Origin: Nitrospira sp.
GTDB taxonomy: Bacteria > Nitrospirota > Nitrospiria > Nitrospirales > Nitrospiraceae
NCBI GenBank assembly: GCA_024998625.1
Contig: JACOEL010000007.1
Coordinates: 1 to 64,000 of the forward strand
DNA: 64,000 nucleotides
Direction: 5' to 3'
Shown: positions 60,828 through 64,000 of the stretch, one piece after another
Numbering within the stretch: position 1 is the stretch's first letter
How the letters are laid out: each line of letters starts with the position of its first letter
Notes under the pieces: generated by a model
Told to the model about the DNA's origin: nothing
The model's input: only the letters and a program-made list of their open reading frames with translations
Database searches by the model: none
Position numbers and translations under genes: made by a program

Positions 60828-62825
60828 ATGCCTCCGTTCAAGCTCGAAGCTCCATTCAAGCCCTGTGGTGATCAGGGGCAAGCCATTGAAAAGCTGACGT
60901 CAGGGATCCTGGCCGGGAAACAGCATCAGGCCTTGCTCGGGGTCACCGGCTCCGGCAAGACCTTCACGATGGCCAATGTCGTCGAACGCGTCCAGAAGCC
61001 GACGCTCGTCCTCGTGCATAACAAGACTCTGGCCGGCCAGCTTTATCAGGAGTTCAAGCAGTTCTTCCCCCACAATGCCGTCGAGTATTTCATCAGTTAT
61101 TACGATTATTACCAGCCGGAAGCCTACATCCCGCAGAGCGATACCTATATTGCCAAGGATGCCTCGATCAACGATGCGATCGACCAGATGCGTCACGCGG
61201 CGACGACGTCGTTGTTGCAACGCAACGATGTGCTGATCGTGTCCTCGGTCTCCTGCATCTACGGCCTTGGATCGCCGGAGGTGTACCACGACATGTTGGT
61301 GTACCTGGAAGAAGGGATGGAGACGCGCCGGGAGAAAATTCTGGCGAAGCTGGTGGAGATTCAGTATGCGCGCAACGACGTAGATTTTCATCGCGGCACC
61401 TTTCGCGCGCGCGGCGATGTTATCGAAATTTTTCCCGCCTCATCGGAAGCGAAATCGGTGCGGATCGAACTGTTCGGCGATGTGGTGGACGCCATTCACG
61501 AGATCGATCCGTTGACCGGTAAATCGCTGGGCAAATTACCGAAGATTGCCATTTATCCAAATACTCACTATCTCATCGCGCCGGATCGGTATGAACGGGC
61601 GATCACGGGCATCGAAGAAGAATTGGATGCCCGCGTGGCGGCATTCAAGAAGAACGGCCAGTTGTTGGAAGCGCAACGGATCGAGCAGCGCACCAAGTTC
61701 GATCTCGAAATGATTCGCGCGATGGGGTATTGCCACGGGATCGAGAACTATTCGCGCCACTTAAGCGGGCGCGCGCCGGGCGATCCGCCCCCGACCCTGT
61801 TGGATTATTTCCCCAAAGACTTCCTGTTGATCATCGACGAGTCGCACGCGACGGTGCCGCAGGTCGGCGGCATGTTTGAAGGCGACTTTTCGCGCAAACG
61901 GACGTTGGTGGATTACGGGTTCCGGCTGCCGTCCGCCGTCGACAATCGCCCGCTGAAGTTTGCCGAGTTCGAGCGGATGCTGAAGCAGGTGATCTATGTG
62001 TCGGCGACGCCTGGTCCCTACGAGCTGGAGCATGCCAAGGGCGAGGTCATCGAGCAGATTATTCGTCCGACGGGACTGATGGACCCCCTGATCGATGTGC
62101 GATCGGCGAAGGGGCAGGTCGACAATCTGCTCGCTGAAGTGCGGGCGGAGGCGGCGAAGGGAAATCGGGTGCTGGTGACGACCCTCACCAAGCGAATGGC
62201 CGAAGACCTCACAGAGTATTATCACGACCTCGGCGTGAAGGTGCGCTATCTCCATTCGGACATCAAGACGCTGGAGCGGGCGGAAATCATCCGCGATCTC
62301 CGGCGGGGGGTGTTTGATGTGCTGGTCGGGATCAACCTGTTACGGGAAGGGCTCGATCTTCCCGAGGTCAGTTTAGTGGCGATCTTGGACGCGGATAAGG
62401 AGGGTTACCTCCGGTCGCATCGGTCGCTGATTCAGACGGCGGGCCGCGCAGCCAGAAATCTGGATGGGCGCGTGATTTTTTACGGCGATACGATCACTGA
62501 TTCCATGCGGCGCGCCATGGACGAGACGGCGCGCCGGCGTCATATCCAGGAAGCCTATAATGCGGCCCATGGCATTACTCCTGAGAGCATCAAGAAGCAG
62601 ATTCCCTTGCTGGACTATGCAACGGGTGGCGGGAATGAGGGGCAACTCGAACTGGCGGCGGAGTCAGTGAGCGATTATGCAACGACGGGCGACACGCAGC
62701 AGCTGATTCGCCGGCTTGAGCTGGAGATGAAAGCGGCAGCCAAGAAATTGGAGTTTGAGCGGGCGGCGGAGTTACGGAATTGGATTCGAACGTTGAAGTT
62801 GAAGGCGTTGGAATTAGCGCAATAG
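60828..62825 (+). CDS. uvrB: Excinuclease ABC subunit B
   Basis: 665 residues, the normal UvrB length. Walker A GVTGSGKT is at residues 38-45, the beta-hairpin [18 protein letters not shown] is near 93, DESHAT is near 340, the helicase motifs QTAGRAARN and [17 protein letters not shown] are present, and the UVR motif ([15 protein letters not shown]) closes the protein for UvrC contact. It loads onto DNA damage found by UvrA. The 285 bases before it hold no gene, and I do not see a clear LexA-type box. Confidence 0.96.
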   Translation: MPPFKLEAPFKPCGDQGQAIEKLTSGILAGKQHQALLGVTGSGKTFTMANVVERVQKPTLVLVHNKTLAGQLYQEFKQFFPHNAVEYFISYYDYYQPEAYIPQSDTYIAKDASINDAIDQMRHAATTSLLQRNDVLIVSSVSCIYGLGSPEVYHDMLVYLEEGMETRREKILAKLVEIQYARNDVDFHRGTFRARGDVIEIFPASSEAKSVRIELFGDVVDAIHEIDPLTGKSLGKLPKIAIYPNTHYLIAPDRYERAITGIEEELDARVAAFKKNGQLLEAQRIEQRTKFDLEMIRAMGYCHGIENYSRHLSGRAPGDPPPTLLDYFPKDFLLIIDESHATVPQVGGMFEGDFSRKRTLVDYGFRLPSAVDNRPLKFAEFERMLKQVIYVSATPGPYELEHAKGEVIEQIIRPTGLMDPLIDVRSAKGQVDNLLAEVRAEAAKGNRVLVTTLTKRMAEDLTEYYHDLGVKVRYLHSDIKTLERAEIIRDLRRGVFDVLVGINLLREGLDLPEVSLVAILDADKEGYLRSHRSLIQTAGRAARNLDGRVIFYGDTITDSMRRAMDETARRRHIQEAYNAAHGITPESIKKQIPLLDYATGGGNEGQLELAAESVSDYATTGDTQQLIRRLELEMKAAAKKLEFERAAELRNWIRTLKLKALELAQ

Positions 62826-62861
62826 CGGCGGCTAGCGGTCCCGCCTACGCAGGAAATTCTG

Positions 62862-63122
62862 CTACATCTGTTTGTAGAGATAAGCCCCGAGAAACATCCC
62901 CAACACGCTGAGCAGGCTCACCTTGATGCTGAAGCCGAACGTCAGTTTGAGGAGGACCAGATCGACCGTGAGTGGTGGGTTGATTCCGGGAGAGAAATTG
63001 CTGGCAAAAATGTTTTGAATGGCGCCGTTCGGGGCCATCACGCGAAGTATTTCCCCGAAAATCCCGCCCAGCATTCCGCCGATCAGGATAAAGATCAGCA
63101 GCACGCCGATCGATTTTCTCAT
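62862..63122 (-). CDS. Small membrane protein, DUF4321-like
   Basis: 86 residues with two transmembrane helices (SIGVLLIFILIGGMLGGIFG at 4-23 and a second near 63-80 ending LGAYLYKQM). The layout resembles the DUF4321 family of short membrane proteins. AGGAG stands nine bases before the ATG at 63122; the longer frame to 63236 is not supported. It is convergent with uvrB and divergent from ffh. The function is unknown. Confidence 0.75.
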   Translation of the reverse strand: MRKSIGVLLIFILIGGMLGGIFGEILRVMAPNGAIQNIFASNFSPGINPPLTVDLVLLKLTFGFSIKVSLLSVLGMFLGAYLYKQM

Positions 63123-63553
63123 CCGATATCTCTCCTGGTTCCCGCTGGTCGGGGTGCATGCGCCGACTTGAGGCACCATATCGGAAGCAGAAAATGATGT
63201 CAACAAAATGCATGCCAGAGGCTGCTGTGGATGCATGTGGCTGATTGCAAAGCTCCTCTTCCGGAGATCGGTGGGATCATAGAGGGCACCTTCGGCGCTC
63301 GGGCGTGAAGCCGGAGAACGTCCGATCGTATCGTAGTTCTAGTGCAACCAACTGAGTCTGACCCCTGTGTCTCGTGTAGCGACAGTGCTGTATTGGAACG
63401 GTCCCATGGCATCGCTTGGAATCCCTGCCGAATATCTTGACTTCACGCACACCCCTTCTATAGACTGCCCGATGCTATTTTTCGTGATGTTTTTCGAGGC
63501 GATCGGAGCTCTGGCTCGACCCCGGCTTCGATGGCCTTTTTGTTTGGTGACGC
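63123..63553. other. Gene-less divergent region between the DUF4321-like gene and ffh
   Basis: About 430 bases. It contains the candidate ffh promoter at 63437-63464 and must hold the opposite promoter. Two short open frames here are rejected as chance. No RNA structure is recognised, although small RNAs near ffh could not be ruled out by eye. Confidence 0.45.
63437..63464 (+). promoter_or_regulatory. Candidate sigma-70 promoter of ffh
   Basis: TTGACT (63437-63442), 16-base spacer, TATAGA (63459-63464). The transcript would have a leader of about 80 bases before the GTG at 63554. Confidence 0.55.
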
Positions 63554-64000
63554 GTGCTTGATGCGCTGAGCGAAAAATTCGAACGGATCCTTAAGAAGCT
63601 TCGTGGGCAGGGCGTGCTCACCGAAGACAATATTGCTGAGGCGTTGAAGGAAGTCCGACTCGCATTGCTTGAGGCGGACGTCAACTTTAAGGTCGTCAAG
63701 GATTTCCTTGACCGCGTTCGCGAGAAGGCGGTCGGGCAGGAAGTCCTGAAAAGCCTGACCCCTGGACACCAGGTCGTCAAAGTTGTCTGGGACGAACTCC
63801 GCGGCATGATGGGCGGTGAGCGGTCCGGTATCAGTCTCGCCTCCAGGCCCCCGACCATTATTATGATGGTTGGGTTACAGGGAGCCGGGAAAACGACCAC
63901 GTCCGGCAAACTCGCTCGCCTGTTTAAGGGCCAGGGTAAGCGCGTGTTACTTGTGGCGGCCGACCCGCGTCGCCCTGCCGCAGGTGATCAGTTGGCCAGC
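63554..64000 (+). CDS. ffh: Signal recognition particle protein Ffh (N-terminal part, runs off the window)
   Basis: 149 codons are visible and the frame is open to the last base. The N domain MLDALSEKFERILKKLRGQG leads into the GTPase G domain with GLQGAGKTTTSGKLA near residue 108 (G1) and VAADPRRPAAGDQL near 133. The last motif differs from the usual ADVYRPAA form but lies within family variation. Ffh binds signal sequences with 4.5S RNA and delivers ribosomes to FtsY. The start is a GTG with only GGTGA upstream; this N-terminus matches the family length, so it is preferred. Confidence 0.94.
   Translation, partial: MLDALSEKFERILKKLRGQGVLTEDNIAEALKEVRLALLEADVNFKVVKDFLDRVREKAVGQEVLKSLTPGHQVVKVVWDELRGMMGGERSGISLASRPPTIIMMVGLQGAGKTTTSGKLARLFKGQGKRVLLVAADPRRPAAGDQLAS

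Noticed and set aside
63367..63561. Short open frame just upstream of ffh
   Set aside because: It overlaps the candidate promoter and start of ffh, has no ribosome-binding site and resembles nothing.

Overview
The window is about 64 kb of dense, GC-rich bacterial chromosome. The chlorite-dismutase-family heme protein, the cadherin-like giant-protein tail, the PAS/NarX-type kinases and the general style of the housekeeping genes suggest a Nitrospira-like member of the Nitrospirota. That placement rests on remembered family resemblance, not on a search. I see no rRNA, CRISPR array, insertion sequence or phage gene.

Layout. (1) 1-2.9 kb: the C-terminal end of a cadherin-like surface protein, a tRNA-Met(CAU) on the minus strand, and a small MscS channel. 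(2) 2.9-37.6 kb: a catabolic island read divergently from an AT-rich region near 26.0 kb. The minus-strand unit (25.9 down to 2.9 kb, 21 genes with many 4-bp overlaps) holds tyrosine/homogentisate enzymes (HPPD-like, HGD, FAH), a phosphoribosyltransferase-like protein, a branched-chain-type 2-oxoacid dehydrogenase (E1a, E1b, E2), thiolase, hydroxyacyl-CoA dehydrogenase, a split B12 acyl-CoA mutase with its MeaB-type GTPase, leucine enzymes (MCC-beta, LiuC, HMG-CoA lyase), 2-methylcitrate-cycle enzymes (PrpD, PrpB, PrpC), an acyl-CoA ligase and an acyl-CoA dehydrogenase. The plus-strand unit (26.1-37.6 kb) holds a PqqC/TenA-fold oxidase, a FadD-type ligase, a complete beta-oxidation set, a patatin, a Cro-type regulator and tryptophanase. 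Together they would take Tyr, Leu, Val, Ile, Trp and fatty acids to acetyl-CoA, acetoacetate, pyruvate and succinate.

(3) 38.0-43.9 kb: an outer-membrane two-partner-secretion transporter (TpsB), an unusually short TpsA-like exoprotein and an exported TPR-CHAT (caspase-like) protein, closed by a perfect hairpin terminator. (4) 44.0-52.7 kb: an exported Lon-like domain, an SDR, a Nudix hydrolase, then a large PAS histidine kinase with a LuxR-type regulator, a pseudo-receiver and a sigma-54 response regulator. (5) 53-64 kb: an M15-like peptidase, an FKBP isomerase, an OB-fold protein, several hypotheticals, the Cld-family protein, cinA, thpR, uvrB, a DUF4321-like membrane protein and the start of ffh.

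The most informative observations are residue-level. The B12 mutase carries the Phe/Gln pair of isobutyryl-CoA mutase rather than the Tyr/Arg pair of methylmalonyl-CoA mutase, which fits the presence of a methylcitrate route for propionyl-CoA. The beta-eliminating lyase has all three tryptophanase-type specificity residues on a tyrosine-phenol-lyase-like backbone. The Cld-family protein has Asn where chlorite dismutases have their distal Arg. The HPPD is a single catalytic module.
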